Notes: generated by a model from the letters alone, not told the origin. DNA of 64,000 nt from Anseranas semipalmata (GCA_013399115.1 VXAA01000897.1:18720-82719); one strand, 5' to 3'. Shown: positions 1 through 14,200, counted from the stretch's first letter. A program made the numbers and translations.

Positions 1-1582
1 AGAAAAGAAAACTTCAGTAGTTAAAGATATGGGTTTAGTTCAAGAAAGGAAGAGCAGGTTGATGAAAACTCTCACTAGGAAGAATAGCTGATGTTTATCA
101 AGACATGAAAGAAAAAAGCTTGTTAAACAGGAAAGAAAGTTTATATATATATATTTATATATATATTTAAATTATCTGTATCAGCTATGTACCCCAAGGT
201 GATTAAATAGTACATTTATAAGCTAGTTTTGAACTACTATCCATATATTTCAGTGTAAGCATCACATACTATAGGTGTAATAATGTCAGTATTCAGGCTT
301 GCCTCGTTTCCACAAAGAAGCTTGTGGTACTCAGATCTGCATCCCAGGAATCGGCTGCAGTCTGCTCTCTCACTGGAACACAGCTTTTCAGCCTCATGAG
401 GAGAAAGAAGTTATGCCTGCAAGACATATGAAGAAAGAGGCATACAGTGACCAGGATGAGGTGTGAGGACACTACAGCATCTGTTGAAAGGACAGCAGCA
501 GTAGTTGGTGACTCTTTTCTGCTACAGCTGTCAGGAACAGACAACAGTGAAACACGTGAGGGTTTCTGTACGGTGTCTGCTCTGTCTCAGCTCATTTCCA
601 TATGCAGAGCATGGGGCACATCTGAAGTGTGAAAACGTTCTCAGTAACTCAGCACAGCTTGCCAGCCTTACAAAATACTGCTGTCAGGAACTTCAGGTTC
701 ACCCCATCAACCCCAAGGTAGTAAGTTCAGGCTGATGTGCTAATAATACACGTGGGTCTGACCGTTCTTGTCAAGCACCAAAGGGAAGTCCTTACATTCT
801 GTTCATCTTGGAAAATCCAACAAGCAGTCTGCATGTGAAATGAATTTTATGGAATCAGCTGGATTCAGGTTGTGCAAACTGGTTTTATTTTAAGACGAGA
901 CTACGAAATCCATGAGTTTCCACATAGGCAAAGTGACTGCACAGCACCTTTGTGATTTAATTTTTATTTCAAGGTCTCACTGACATTTATTTTTAGGAGC
1001 TGCTTTCATTTCAAGTGCCACTGCTGCCATATAAAACTGAAGCACGGAACAAACTGTTCATAACCACCTCACACAGAGTTTTATGTGCATATGTAAATTT
1101 ATCTGATTTCTTTTTCATTTTGCTCAGGGCTCTACAGGTGGAGATGCAAAATATGGATCATTGACTTACCTTGTTTTGCTAGCTCATCTGCCTCCTTGCT
1201 TATTATCCTGAGCCATGATGTTAACTGGTGGCACGATTACTAGGAGTGTTTAAATTTCTGTGAAAAACTGCTTTTTGTTGAAGGCTTACAAATGTGTGAA
1301 GAGGGGGAAAGGATCTGAATTGTTGCATACATATCATTCAGGTGCAATTTATATGCATACATAAAAACACAAAGAAATTCTAAAAGTGATCTATGCTGAT
1401 TCCCTGTTCAGATTCCTCCCATGTAACCCATTTCTTAGGCCAGCAGGACTTACAACATGCTTAATTCTGTATGTACTAGGTCTTTTCTGGAGCTAGAGCC
1501 AGAAGAAGGCTATTTTGTCATTAAATTCCTCTTTAGTCATTTCTGGCCAGTGTAAGGCAGCACTCAGATTCACAATGCTGTA

Positions 1583-1626
1583 CATAATGATTCTGGTTCA
1601 TAATGATTCTGGTTCATAATGATTCT
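1583..1626. repeat. 16-bp tandem repeat, about 2.75 copies
   Basis: The unit CATAATGATTCTGGTT repeats with period 16 and no internal mismatch. It sits in otherwise unique AT-rich DNA, and the near-identity of the copies suggests a recent local duplication. Confidence 0.85.
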
Positions 1627-4494
1627 TGTACCTAATTGCATTTAGTAAGATGGCCTTGGTGTTTTGCTTTCAATACACAGATTGAGATGGCATTGCCTGT
1701 ATGGATAGTTGGTCAACAGGTAAATAAGCAAGTGCACAAACAGTGAACATTTGGCAGAGATGTTTCACTTGACCAAATCTGATTTCTTATTACAGAAAAG
1801 CATTTAGTTGAAGATATGCACAGAAAGACAGATGGTCTTACAAACTCTGCCAAGACAACAGGTCTTGCTATTAATAAATCAAAGGCAGAAGTTATGAAAA
1901 TTAATTTACCTACTGATAATTTAATTTCTTTGAAAGGTGAAGTCTCAACAACTACTAACAAATCTACCTAAACCAGAGTTTGAGTGTCTGATGGAAAGTT
2001 AAGAACAGGGAAGACAAGTGCTGCATTTCAAAAATTCAGTATATAATGAAAGTCCAGTGTGATCAGCAAGAACTTCAAATGAAACATGAAGCACTGACAT
2101 TTCTAATCAGTTTCAGCACAGTTTTGAAGAAGTAGAAGAAGTCGGAGGCTGCTCAGTTTGTATTAGAGGAACTTACAATGAAGACACCTGTGCAGAATAA
2201 CTCAAGCTGACATGCAAAACTCTTCCATAATTTTTCTAAGCACCATCACAACTACAAGCAAACATCTTGATAACCATGGGCAGGTTATCCATGCCAAGGA
2301 CTTCAGCTGCTCTGCCTCATTAACACTGCTGTGCTGGTTGCCAGTCATGGCTGTGGCAGCAGCTGTACAAAGCAATTCTCCATCTCATGAGAACAAGCAA
2401 AAAAGCTGAGCAAAACCTCTGCTGGCTGTATGTAAGGAGATGTCAAGCTCAGGCATCTCCTAGCCCAACACTTCTTAGCACCACTTCTATAATCTACAAT
2501 CGGCAAGGGATCAATAACAAAGGAGGATGATACGAGGTAGGTGCCTAGGCACAACAGAGATATGGAACTTGATAGGGGTATATATGGGGCAAGCTCAGAA
2601 CACTTAACTAGTGAATATGCATTCAGATTCAGAAGAAATCACAGTTAGGCTCACCTGACATGCTCCCTAGCACACAAATACCTGGAATGGCATTATTATA
2701 TATGAATTTAACAGGGAAAAAATAACCTGAGGACAAATGATTAATGCCATGTTAGACAGTTGTCTTGCTCATCTAATGATACAAGAAAGGTAATGATCTA
2801 GTTGAAGGGGAAGTAATGAATTAAGACTTGTTAAGAGTAAGTTTCATACAAGATACATGTGTTTTTATTTCACAGGGTTTCTACAATGCAGCATTATGAG
2901 TCCCATCTGTCAGGTATCGGCACTGAACAGAAAGAAGGGGTGGTGATAGTGGGAAATGGGTAGGTTATAGCATGCCTAACAAGAAAAAGAGAAACACCTA
3001 TTACACTGTGTATTCCAGAATCCTATTAATCTTCTTTATAGTAGAAATCTACTATTGAGATCCCAGCCCTCATGAAGACTGCCAATTCTACGAATAATTT
3101 GTCTACAACACAGTAAAATACCCGACTGAGAATTAAATGCAATAGAATTCCCAAAGAGGTGTATAAGAAATCAGGATTACAAGAGAAACGGTAAACATGC
3201 AGTCCTCTCAGTGGCACTAGAAGAAATTTGGAGCATAAAACGTGGCACTTGGAAAATGAGAAGACTGTCAGGCCAAGAGGAGAGTGGCATGATTTATGAT
3301 CTTCACATTTGAAAGCATTATCTTTTAGATTTTCATCTTCTTTGGCGTAAGCTACTTGTGCTATACTTATCCCAGCACTGCTTTCTCTAAACCTTATTTC
3401 TATATCTAAGTTTCACAAGGCTATAAATAGGAAGAAAAGGAGCTGGTATGTTTGGCATCAGCTGAAGAATAGAAAACAGCTGGCTTTCCTTAGCAGGAGT
3501 CACAGAAGGTGCAATTTACAAAAGATGATAAAATAAGCAGCTCAAAATCTAAGAAGTTAACAGCATTAAAAATTCTCCAATTCCTGTATCTGCAAAGCTT
3601 GTTCTATGAATCTATGTGAAGAATGTTATTGGAAATGGGTTTAATGCTTTGCAGCTGAATAACTCCTGGCTGTATCATATTAGATATCTTTTTTTTATTC
3701 CCTTTCTCAGCTAAGCTTGCTGAATTCACAGACGTCACAGCCTTTGAAAAGAAAATCTCAAAGAAAAACACAGGAGATGTAAATTCATTTATCTTCTGGT
3801 AATATTGAGGGTTTAAGTGTACAGTGTGGAATATGCTATTGTTCATTTGAGTTAGACTTGAAGGTAAAGTGTAAAAGGTTTACAGAGCAGCTAATTAAGA
3901 ACTTGCTTTTGCACACTCCATTAACCTTGGCCTGAATGAAAAGCAGTTTCAATTATTACATGGATAGTTCCTGCTGATGCGGGACTTCAAAAACAGCAGC
4001 AGCCGTGGTGGATGCAACACCATCTTCTTCAGGTATGGGCTCTCTCTCCTTCCACTTCCCACTGCCTCCTCCCTCAAGGCAGCTGGTTAGTCCCCAGTAA
4101 TACGTGTTCCTGACCAATACCTCCTCCCTTTTTCTGTTCCTCTTTCCCAACAGAACAAAGCCTGAACTGGGTTCTGTCTCAGAGCAGGAAAGATATAGTG
4201 TTGGATAACCCTTGGAGAAGACTCTCCCAATGCAACCGAAACATAAAGAAGCATTATTAATAAAATCCCAGAATTATGACAGGAATATTAAGAATCAATA
4301 GTTTTTAGAAAATGGTAGAGAATATTTAAGTACCCTTTTCTTCATTGTAGCTGAAGTAATGCTGAGAATTGTCAGGAAAAATTTATCTTCTTAGATATAC
4401 CGTGTGGATTAACTCTCATGTAAATTATCCATTTTCTTATGTTACAAAAATTGCCCAGATTAGCAAAAATGATTGCACAATTAGAAACATGTAC

Positions 4495-4518
4495 ATATAT
4501 ATATATATATATATATAA
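4495..4518. repeat. (AT)n microsatellite
   Basis: About 12 uninterrupted AT dinucleotides. A shorter TA-rich tract of similar kind lies near 141-170. Confidence 0.9.
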
Positions 4519-6842
4519 AACTTCTAAACTATTTATTTCTAATAAACCACCATAACTCAGCCTAATTTATGACTTCAGTTTACGTGCATCAAGTCTGATT
4601 TGTATTTTGCAGTGGCAAACATACTATCTATCCCGCTAATGCAAATGAACCCATGTCAATAAATGTTGTCCAGTGACATATATGACAGTCTTTATACACA
4701 CAGCACATTTTAGAACAGTTTGAGGAAATGGGCTCCTCATCACTGGGGCAAGTTCTCCAGGAGGACTGCTCAGAGCCACTCCAAATTTAAGAGCATTGTT
4801 GAAAGCACAGACTAACAAGTCAATGATTTTCCTCTTTTCACATCAAATTCATTAATGGAGAGAAAAGTCTAATGGCAAGGAAGCACTGGTGTAGTCATCA
4901 AAACCCTTGTGGAGAGCGACATGAGGATGTCACTGGTACAAAATATGCATTGCAAACCTCTGAACAGTCCTGGCCCTCAAAACCAGCTGAACTGACTCCA
5001 AGTCACCCTTTCATAAACATGCAGTAATTCCCTGCAGATGCAAAATGGATACAAGACCCTTGTATCTGCAGAACACATCTGCCTCTTCTCCATAAGCAGC
5101 TCCAGAGCAGCCAGCAGGAATGCAGAAGCTTACAGTAAGCATAGGCAGTCTCCTGGGTAACGTTTACTTGACACATCCCAGCATCACATTTTTCCTGTTG
5201 CAGCAGAATAAGAGCAAGGTGCCCAAGACCTGCTACGCTTGGTGAAGATGGCAGCTGCAGCAATAGTGATGCTACCATCACTCTAAGGATGCACCTGGAA
5301 GGGCGCAAGCCGGGCTTTTGCTCCCTCCGCTGGGTAAAGCTACACTACTTCTCCCTTCCTGTGCACTCCAGAGAACATGCTGCAGATGAACAATACTATA
5401 GTGATGCTTTCTCAGTGACTTCATCCTTGACCAACAGTAACAAAAAAAGTACCCCACAGTGAAGGTTGGATCACTGGGTGTTGACAAATGCATGGAAAGC
5501 AGAACACACAGCTAAAATAAGAGCAACCATTAACTTGAAAATTAAACTAAAAATGAACACTGATCATACCCATTTGATTTTCTTAATTCAATGTTCTGTT
5601 TCTAAAGCTTGCTGTAAATCTTTTTCTAGATCTACCAATCAGGAGAAAAAGTAAATTGAATGACAGGATTCAAAACTGTTGAGCAGAGACATTTCAAATC
5701 ACTGGGGAGAGAAAATAAACCAAAGAATTTCAAACTCTACCTCACTTTGCCAGGAAAGAGATTGAATGTTAGCCACACATGCCATAAAGGGTAATAAGGG
5801 TAATATGCATGATGTAAGCAACATTGGCTAAAAGTAAAANAAAAAAAAATCAAGGAAAACTGAGATAGCTGTGTGTGCATGCATGAACACAGGTGACAAT
5901 GTAAACACATTGTCAGTAAAAGATGATCAAAGTATAAATTGATTCTAGTTAGGACTTGCATGAAGTTAGATGTTAACATGATCAAATCATGCTCAACTAA
6001 ATGTAAAATTAATTTAGACTGGTTCTAATAACTGAAAACTGATCATTACAAAGCAAACAGCAAAGTCTTCAGAGTATCTGAAAACTGGGTATGAAAAGTT
6101 AGGATTTGATCCTCATAGCTGGATAGCGAGCAAATGTCACTCCAAATATACCTTCCAATTATATTGATTTTCCAAGCACAGTCCAGAGCCACCACTAATG
6201 CAGACTCCATCTTCAGTGCTTGTAGCCAGCAATTTAAGCTACTCTTACTAATCCTGTCAAGACTTTGGGTAAAGAGCATGTTTGTCCACGAGCAATGAAG
6301 GGTCAAGAAATGCTGGACCTCTGAACCAAACATCTGATCCAGAGCCTGCTCACAGAACAACAGCAGCCAGAAGCTCAGAATAGGAGAGATAAGAGCTATA
6401 ACACCCTACTCATTCATCCCTGCTAATTCCCCTGGAACCTCAACACCCTTTCCAGCACTTTGCACAATTCTGTCCTTCTATTTTTACTGTTGTTACTTCT
6501 TGCTTCACCTTTAGGGTCAGAAATGCACTGAGAAGAAACAGCTTGGAATGATAAAACATATTCTTATCTTTGTCTGCAGAGAACTATCAACTCTCTCTTA
6601 TTATCATAATCTCAGTTTATCAGAAAAATGTCAAGGAAAGGACAAGCGATCGTCCCGTAACTTTTTCATCATTTAGAATGATTGCTGCAGTTTAAATTTC
6701 TGAGCTGAAATAAAAGAAAAAACAGCATTCTTTTGAGTGAACTGGAATTTCTCTGTGCTGATACCTTCTGTCAGGAGAAAATGGGAACAGAGTAAGGTCA
6801 CAGATTCCCCTTAATACTCACCAGTCTAATGCTGAAGGGGAA

Positions 6843-6895
6843 GAGGCCAGATCTAGCTAGATCGAGGAGGCCAGATCTAGCTAGATCGAGGCCAG
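6843..6895. repeat. 24-bp tandem repeat carrying a perfect palindrome
   Basis: Two exact 24-bp copies start at 6843 and 6867 and are followed by a partial third. Each full copy contains the 14-bp self-complementary sequence GATCTAGCTAGATC (6850-6863 and 6874-6887). No gene lies nearby and no function is evident. Confidence 0.85.
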
Positions 6896-8087
6896 CTAAC
6901 AAGGTCATGTGGTGGACCATGACAAAAAGTGATTAGCTTTTTAGAACTGAGCAGGTTTTGTGTAAAGGTGTGGGAGAACACTGCCTCCAGATGTAGTTTC
7001 ACCATCAGAGGAAGCTCCTGAACTGCCTGCATGCTGCAGCCCCAGAGCCGAAGTCATGCTCCTCCAAAGCTGTGGGCTGGCTGCCACGGGGGCTCTCCTA
7101 GGCATCAGATCGGTCAGCCTTCACCACTCCCCCTGACTGCAACACGGCATGGATGGGGAGGATGATAGTTATCCCTCCAGCTTCAGGACTGCTCCTCAAA
7201 CCATGCAGATTCAGATTTAGAAGGAACATTGAAAGCACAGGGGCAACAAAATGCTGGCTGGGGTCTGTCCCCACACCTTCCCATCTCCTCCCTTGTACCA
7301 GCACCACTGCAGGAGCACAGCCTTCTGAAGAAAATGAGATCACAGAGCGATAAAATGAGCTTTCAGTTGAACCAGGCTGACAATTAGGAGGCACAACTAG
7401 TATGGCAAGGTCAGCCTGGCTCTTTTCTTACAGTCCCTGCCTCCCAGACAACTGCATTTCCACCCTCACACTTTCTACTTCCATCCCCCCATGCACATCC
7501 CCCTTTTCAACGTAAAGAAGCCAAAGTATTCACAAGGACATGCACCATCTGCAGTGCTGATTTCTGCAAAGTCTAGATTTAGTTTGGCAGTCTGACATGT
7601 ACCAATTCATTGCCAGCTGCAAAGCAGAATGGGTTTTACAAAATATGACCAGAGCCAAGCCCAAATGAATACAGTGAAGCACTAGAGGATTCACCTCTGG
7701 TCCATATGATTTTTGTTTCTAAAATTCCTCCCATATGGTGTTCTGACATCATATAAACCCAGACAGTGGAGAACATTTTGAATGCTGCAACAACTTTTTT
7801 ATACCATTGACTCATGCAATATTGTTTTTAAAATCAAGGAAATAATGTACACATATATATGCATCAACCAACAGAAACATTTCTTGCCCTGGCTCTACAG
7901 AGCATAAGAACAATTCAGATCCAAATTCTTGCAGTTTTAAACTTCAAAGTATCAGCTGGTCTGAGACAGTATTGTAAAGAAATAAAATCCAATCATGGCA
8001 AAAGCATTACAGAGAGTGGTAGTAACCATGAAAGTTACCACACATTTTATAAGAAAAGAGGCTGTGAAAATGGTTCCTGTTTCAGAA

Positions 8088-8145
8088 AATAAACAAACAA
8101 ACAAACAGACAAAAAAACATCTCTCTCTCTCTATATATATATACA
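8088..8145. repeat. Compound microsatellite (AAAC)n-(CT)n-(TA)n
   Basis: An AAAC tract (8088-8107) is followed after a short A-rich spacer by CT and then TA dinucleotide runs. Such compound tracts arise by slippage and are likely to vary in length. Confidence 0.85.
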
Positions 8146-8273
8146 AGAAAAAACAGTTGTGCATCCTTTGTGGTTTTACCTGAAAGTTTTGGTTCAAAAT
8201 CCTGACTCCTGCTGACATGAATCAGTCTGTCAAAAAAAGATGTTAAGATGTTCATCACTCAGCTTTTATACCA

Positions 8274-8309
8274 CAAAACAAAACAAAACAAAACAAAACA
8301 AAACAAAAC
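8274..8309. repeat. (AAAAC)n microsatellite
   Basis: About seven near-perfect AAAAC pentamers, less than 200 bp from the compound AAAC/CT/TA tract. Confidence 0.9.
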
Positions 8310-9719
8310 GAAAGGTTTTATTTAGGGAGATTCATGTGGTTTAGGAAATGCAAGCAGACAAAGATTCAAAGTTTGGATGTTTATTTAAAACTCAACAGAA
8401 CTAAGCAGGCTTGCAAAAAGGGACTGAAATCTGACTGGGAATTTGCTCTAACAAGACTTTTTCCTTCCAGCTTGACTCAGTCACCACATGTATTTCTGCC
8501 TTTTCCTCTCCAACATTAGCTGGACCAAAGAAGCACACCTGTACTTTCCTTCCCCTATTTTAACTCAATCTCCAGAAACCATACACTGGCATAAGAATAT
8601 ATCAGTGCATGAGTGCTTCTTTTATCAGTATGTGTCTTTTACTGTTTTATCTGTCCATTCCTGTTCTTGCTTAGTGTGAACATTAAGTCCAACAAATACA
8701 GAAAAGCTGATTCTGGTTCTGTCAAACCTTATATTGCTTTGTGAAAATTCATAATGCCTGAAATCCCCTAATTAAAATGAATTTATTCTGATCTTTTCCA
8801 CTAATTTAATTGGCTAACTAAATTAACCTCAAAACATGATATAACCTATGCAAGCATTATTGTCACTCACTAGATGCTGCAAATGAAGAAAAGGACTTTC
8901 CTGCAGATTGATAACCAAAAATGAGACCAATATCCAGTTCCAGAAGTCTCTCTGCCTCCTGTTCTAACCTGCATAACATAAAAACCAACAGCATAAAGTG
9001 AAGGCACCAACAATGGTTTAGAAACTTGCAGAACTAACTCCAGCAAATCCCTGCAATGCTATAAAAATAGGAGTGTTTGTAACAGGTAATGAAGAAACAG
9101 CTATGAACCTCCCCCTCAACATTTGCATGTGCTGCAATTATTATAGAAAAACTGCAAATAGTAAGAAGTCCCAAGTGTTTACTATACTTATTTTAAAATG
9201 TATTATTTTTAAAAGATTGGCTCTTGACAAGAATCATCCTATCAACAGGTTCTACAGCAATAGCAGAATAGAACTTCCAAACCTTCAAAAGTACTTCTGC
9301 TTATCCATCTCTTAAGAATTATATTAACATACTGGCCAAATAAATAGCTGATGACAACTTCCAGTATTTCAAGTGGAATTTATCAGTTGATATTTTAATT
9401 GGAGAGGGTTTAATTTTTTATTTGTTCCATAAAAGGACATTTTACTTCCATCTCTTGACTTTGTTCACAAGCTCACCCTTAAACCCCAGCCTTTAAAACA
9501 AAACATTGCACAATTTTTATATCTCCATGAGCACTTACTAAACTTTTTCATCTTTACATGATCTCTAATAATATCATATTCTTACTAAAAGTCTATCAAG
9601 AAATCAGTTACTATGTCTGAAGGTCAGCTTTTGCTTACTGAAGATGAAAATCCTGCTATGTATCCTACTCCAAGTCATCAGGCCTGCCACCAGTATAAAG
9701 ATTATTGTCTCCTGTTTAC

Positions 9720-9722
<3 letters not shown>

Positions 9723-9771
<49 letters not shown>

Positions 9772-9778
9772 AAAAAAA
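9723..9778. repeat. Long poly(A) tract
   Basis: There are 47 consecutive A residues, then a single G and eight more A. The preceding 120 bases carry no poly(A) signal and match no gene that I recognise, so I call it a homopolymer and not a retrogene tail. Its length in the assembly may be inexact. An unresolved base (n) follows at 9830. Confidence 0.85.
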
Positions 9779-10020
9779 GCCTGCTACTAATAAAGCATTC
9801 TCACTTTAATCACATTTCCTTCATTACCTNATACTACTGTTAGAGAAAAAGAGTGAGAATCACAAACAGCAAGGAAGGATTTAGCAAAACTATAGTGATA
9901 GATAGAATTACGTGGAACAAGCTGATTATCAGCTTCCCTTTACTGATAAATTTTTGAATGCCTAATTTTCAGTTTCAGGCTAGACAGATACAAATGGCTG
10001 CAAGTTCTATTTCTGCCCAT

Positions 10021-10071
10021 ACAACAACAACAACAACAACAACAACAACATGCTTTAAAAAAAAAAAAAAA
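10021..10071. repeat. (ACA)n microsatellite followed by poly(A)
   Basis: Ten ACA trinucleotides (10021-10050) are followed within six bases by a run of about 16 A. Confidence 0.9.
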
Positions 10072-10765
10072 GCCTGGCAATTTGGTTTAAAATATTTTGC
10101 CCAATAAACATCATCTCTTTGATCTGTGACAGTGGTAGACTTAACAGACATCCAGCCTTCATCTAGGCTTTACCAATCAGACTGCACAAAACAGATCTCC
10201 CCTGAATATTGCAGAGGGTCACAAAATGTACACCATATCCTGTGGGACACTATTTTCTATTTTCATGTTATTGTTTTTAAACACAATTCTCAAAAGCACA
10301 TGCAGCTGGAGACCTTAATTCACACTGCTTGAAGCTTTTTCTGACACAAATATTTTCCCAGAGGAACAAATATCCTACTCCTACCCATCATGGCTCTCAT
10401 GCTTGCCTCAAAGACATCTCCAGCATTATCAGCCTTGTTCTCATCCTACTTGCTGCCTCATTAATGCTCTGAAGACTGACAGTTGCCTGACAATTACAAA
10501 CATGCCAGTAAGTGAATTGCTGAAATCTCCCTTTCAGTAACACAGAGCCATGTTTTCACTTTAAAATTCAGTGCCTTGCAATTTGTTTGGAATTGAGGCA
10601 TCATAGTTTGGGTTCTTCTGTGGAGCACACAGAAGCTGCCTTTGGTCCTGACTTACCCATTCCTGAAGTCATTACATTATTTTAGAGAGAAAAGGAATAA
10701 AAAGACAAGTTGCATGAACTTTAAAAAATGTTTTATACCTTCCATGTAATTATAGCAACTAATGT

Positions 10766-11227
10766 CATAGAATCACAGAATATCCCAAGTTGGAAGGGAC
10801 CCACAAGGATCATTGAGTCCAACTCCTGGCTTCACACAGGACCACCCAAAAATCAGACCCTACGTCTGAGAGCGTTGTCCAAACGCTTCTTGAACTCCAG
10901 CAGGCTCGGTGCTGTGACCACTGCCCTGGGAAGCCTGTGCCAGTGCCCGACCACCTTCTCGGTGAAGAACCTTTTCCTGACACCCAGCCTGACCCTCCCC
11001 TGTCACAGCTCCGTGCCGTTCCCTCGGGTCCTGTCGCTGTCACCAGAGAGCAGAGATCAGCGCCTGCCCCTGCGCTCCCCTCGTGAGGAAGCTGCAGGCC
11101 GCCATGAGGCCTCCCCTCAGTCTCCTCTTCTCTGGGCCAAACAAACCAAGTGACCTCAGCTGCTCCTCATACATCTTGCCCTCTAGGCCCTTCACCATCC
11201 TCATAGCCTTCCTTTGGACACTCTCTG
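10766..11227 (-). mobile_element. CR1 LINE fragment, 3' end (minus strand)
   Basis: On the plus strand the element starts with the reverse complement of the CR1 tail (CATAGAATCACAGAATATCC) and runs through the 3' UTR into the C-terminal end of ORF2, stopping near 11227. It is 5'-truncated, as nearly all avian CR1 copies are, and the reading frame is broken. It closely resembles the copy at 20435-21750 (same CCCAAGTTGG/CCCGAGTTGG tail context), so both belong to one subfamily. Open frames across it on either strand are by-products of the element. Confidence 0.9.
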
Positions 11228-14200
11228 ATAATATACTTGACCTTCTAGATAAAAGTCAAAAATCCTGTATACATATATTCAACATCATACTAGCCTGTTT
11301 CAAAAATTTAGTCTCAGGAAAAGTGGTTGTTTTGTTACTCGTGAATGACAGAGCCAGCCCAAACTCCTACCTATGAAATCTTCACATGACAATTTGACAT
11401 CATAGACTTTTCCCGTAGATGAAAAATTACTCTTTTATGAAACAAAGTATTAAAGGAGAGTAGGTATAGGTTTCTACTCCGCTGTTTCTCAGGTACTTTT
11501 GGTGTTTGTTTAATTAGCAGAACTTCAGCCCTGCTAGCAGCCTCTATATTAATACAGAAGCACCGCAGCAGCAGTGCAATGGAATATGTAATATGATGGA
11601 TTGGCAATACCTGGGGTTAATGGCATTGCACATATTCAGCTCTAGAGTTGAAAAGAGAGATCTGGTAAAGGCTGCTAATGTAAGCAAGTCCACCCAATTC
11701 CCTTTCCTCCTTCCTGAATATCAAAAACAGTAAACTCTCAGGTATAATTGTTGTTCTGTATTTGGCAACATCCCACCCCAGAAGAGAGTTAGTTCTGTCT
11801 TCCCATTCATCACTTACAGAGACAGAAAACAGTACCACGCTGTTAGTATATATTATCATCTCTTAAAAGTAATTGTACTCAATATAAGATTATTCCTCCT
11901 CCTTCTGTGCGTTGCTATTAAATATTGCCATTATCCCATTTACACTGCTTTTGTTCTTCCTTTCTTCAGCACCCTAATTTGGAAGCTTTGTTCAACTGAG
12001 AATCTCCTGCTACAAAGACATTGCTCTCTGCTTGTGACACTAGGAAAACATTTGCTTTCAGCAAATTTTACAGCAACTAGCTAAACCCAGGGCTAATGTA
12101 CATGCCACCACTCAACTCAGATACACTGCCATAGTTTGTTCCAAGTTACAGCAATGTAACCAACCGAGGAATTTGCCTTGGTACATCTGGTATTTTTAGC
12201 AGAGATCATTATTGCCACATCATATAATAGCTCTTGAATTAGCATAGACTTATTGGTCTTTTGGTTGTTACAGTTTCACAAGATACAAAGCAAGAAGCAT
12301 TTTCAAATAGAAAAGAGTCTTGCAGCATTAGCTAGGCTATTTCACTAAAACAGTAACAACCATTACTTATGAAGAAAGACACAGAGGAACACAGCGTGCT
12401 ACGTCTAGGAGCAGCAATGTGGGCCAAGAAACATCTGGAACCAAAGATGATGATGATAGCAGCAGTATTTGTCTGCAGTGCCTTAACCACTGCCTCTGCA
12501 TAGCAAATAGAATGCTTCATGTGCTGCCAGGAAACATCAGCCCCAGCAGGAGCCTGCAATGCCCAGCACCTGCCTGTCTTGAAGACAGAAGTGATGGCTA
12601 AAATAGCCAGAGTGCACCTATGTAAATAGCAGTCATATATAGACTATAATCAGAGCTCCACACAGAGCCAGTATGAGTGAGCATGAAGCACTTTCCTAAT
12701 TCTCTACCACTGATAATATCTTTGCAATAAACTGTATAATTATGCTGCTGTATTGGCCCCAAAACAACTCAACAGGGGAAAAAAAGTCCTTCCATCCCTT
12801 ACCCCAAGTACAAATAATTGGCCTGTTGCTGAGCTACACTTTGCCATTTCACATCGTAAAGCACAGATAGGGGAAGAGGGAGTGCCCTGGATTAGGTATC
12901 ATTTACCTTGGTCACAGCTGCTACCAATTTATTACAGAGACAGTATCTGTTAATTTATTACTGTGGCATAGCTTTTTCACTTTAAATTGTACCTCCAGAT
13001 AGGGGGCGAAGAGCCCTGACTATAATTTATACTATTTATGGGCTCACAGCTTGTATTAATTATTTTATCTTAATTTACTGCAAAAAGAAGATGAGCAAGA
13101 ACTATTTAACCAGAAAGTTGCACACAGAAAGTATTTTAGGATTTTATTACTGCAAGATTTTTTTGACTTTTGAAGTGCAGCTATGATTGTGGGCAAGCAG
13201 AAACAATATAGATTGCAGATTATATCATTTCAATTGAAAGAGGTGTTAAAGTAACTTTTAGTGGATTTAGTGTTTGGTAAACTGACAACTCCAGAGGTCA
13301 GATCCCACAAAACACTCTCTGCCTGGAGGGGGAGGCAAATATCCTACCATTTTGTTTCCTAGTCAAACCCATTGTTCAAAGCCATGTTTTCCACTGGTGA
13401 TGCTTTATGTTTATGTTTGAGGCACATGAAAACGACCAAAAGCAACTGTGTTTTTGTCGTTTTGTGACTTACCACAGATATGCTGCAGTTAAACTCTGAA
13501 GCCCCACGGTACTGTGCATCTTTGGCGTGAGTTTACGATAGTCTGAGAAAATACATTCCTACATACTTCTTACTTAAAACAGGTGGAAATGACACATAAA
13601 CAGCATACCAAGTGGTGGCTTTTAGATGCTGTGATTTCTTTCATTACTGTATGAGTGAGGCTTTAAGCAGAGATCAACTGCTTTCTCCAAAACTTGAGAA
13701 GCTCTGGTAAACTTCTGAATGTGCTCAGATAGAAGCTACAAGGGCTCATTTTCCTGTGGAAGCACCAAAAAATATACCAATCCTGGCAGCAGTCACAGAA
13801 ACACAGGCGAGTGTGTATACACACACTAATATCTGTACTGAACAGAACATTCTGATACTGTTGATTTTCCTGTTTTCCACCCTTTTGTATTTATCATTTT
13901 CATTGTTCAGCATCATTCCTTACCTCTGTCCTTGTGTCAGCTCTCAACATCTTCTTTTTTCTTTGTCTTTCCCATCTTTCTCCCATAGCTACTTTTTCTA
14001 TCCTCTCTCTCCTTAGAGCCATTAATTTCTCTTGAGCTACTCCTGAGGGTATCCTCTACTGCATCTGCTTTCTGCAAGTAGGCAGTTGAAACTGTCCCAT
14101 CCCGAGCTGTGTGGTTTCACCACACAGAGAATGTGACCTGGTTATGTCCAAAATGCTGAGAGTCTCAGGCATTAAAGTGCAATTCAGGCAAAATTAACCT

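Larger units (their letters stand above)
1..10765. other. Gene-free DNA downstream of IPO11
   Basis: This is AT-rich sequence with stop codons in all frames and no open frame that I can relate to a protein family. No CR1 copy is evident. It holds simple-sequence and short tandem repeats, listed separately, and somewhat GC-richer unassigned patches near 5.0-5.4 kb and 7.0-7.5 kb. It lies beyond the 3' end of IPO11; in mammals the same side of IPO11 is gene-poor, which fits. Old repeats or conserved non-coding elements could be here but cannot be seen by eye. Confidence 0.6.

Noticed and set aside
9600..9778. Retrogene ending in the 47-base poly(A)
   Set aside because: There is no poly(A) signal, no recognisable coding sequence upstream and no target-site duplication; avian CR1 machinery does not usually make such copies.
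13756..14016. Plus-strand 86-codon hydrophobic open frame
   Set aside because: The Leu/Phe/Ser bias comes from a pyrimidine-rich tract and not from a membrane protein; there is no supporting context.
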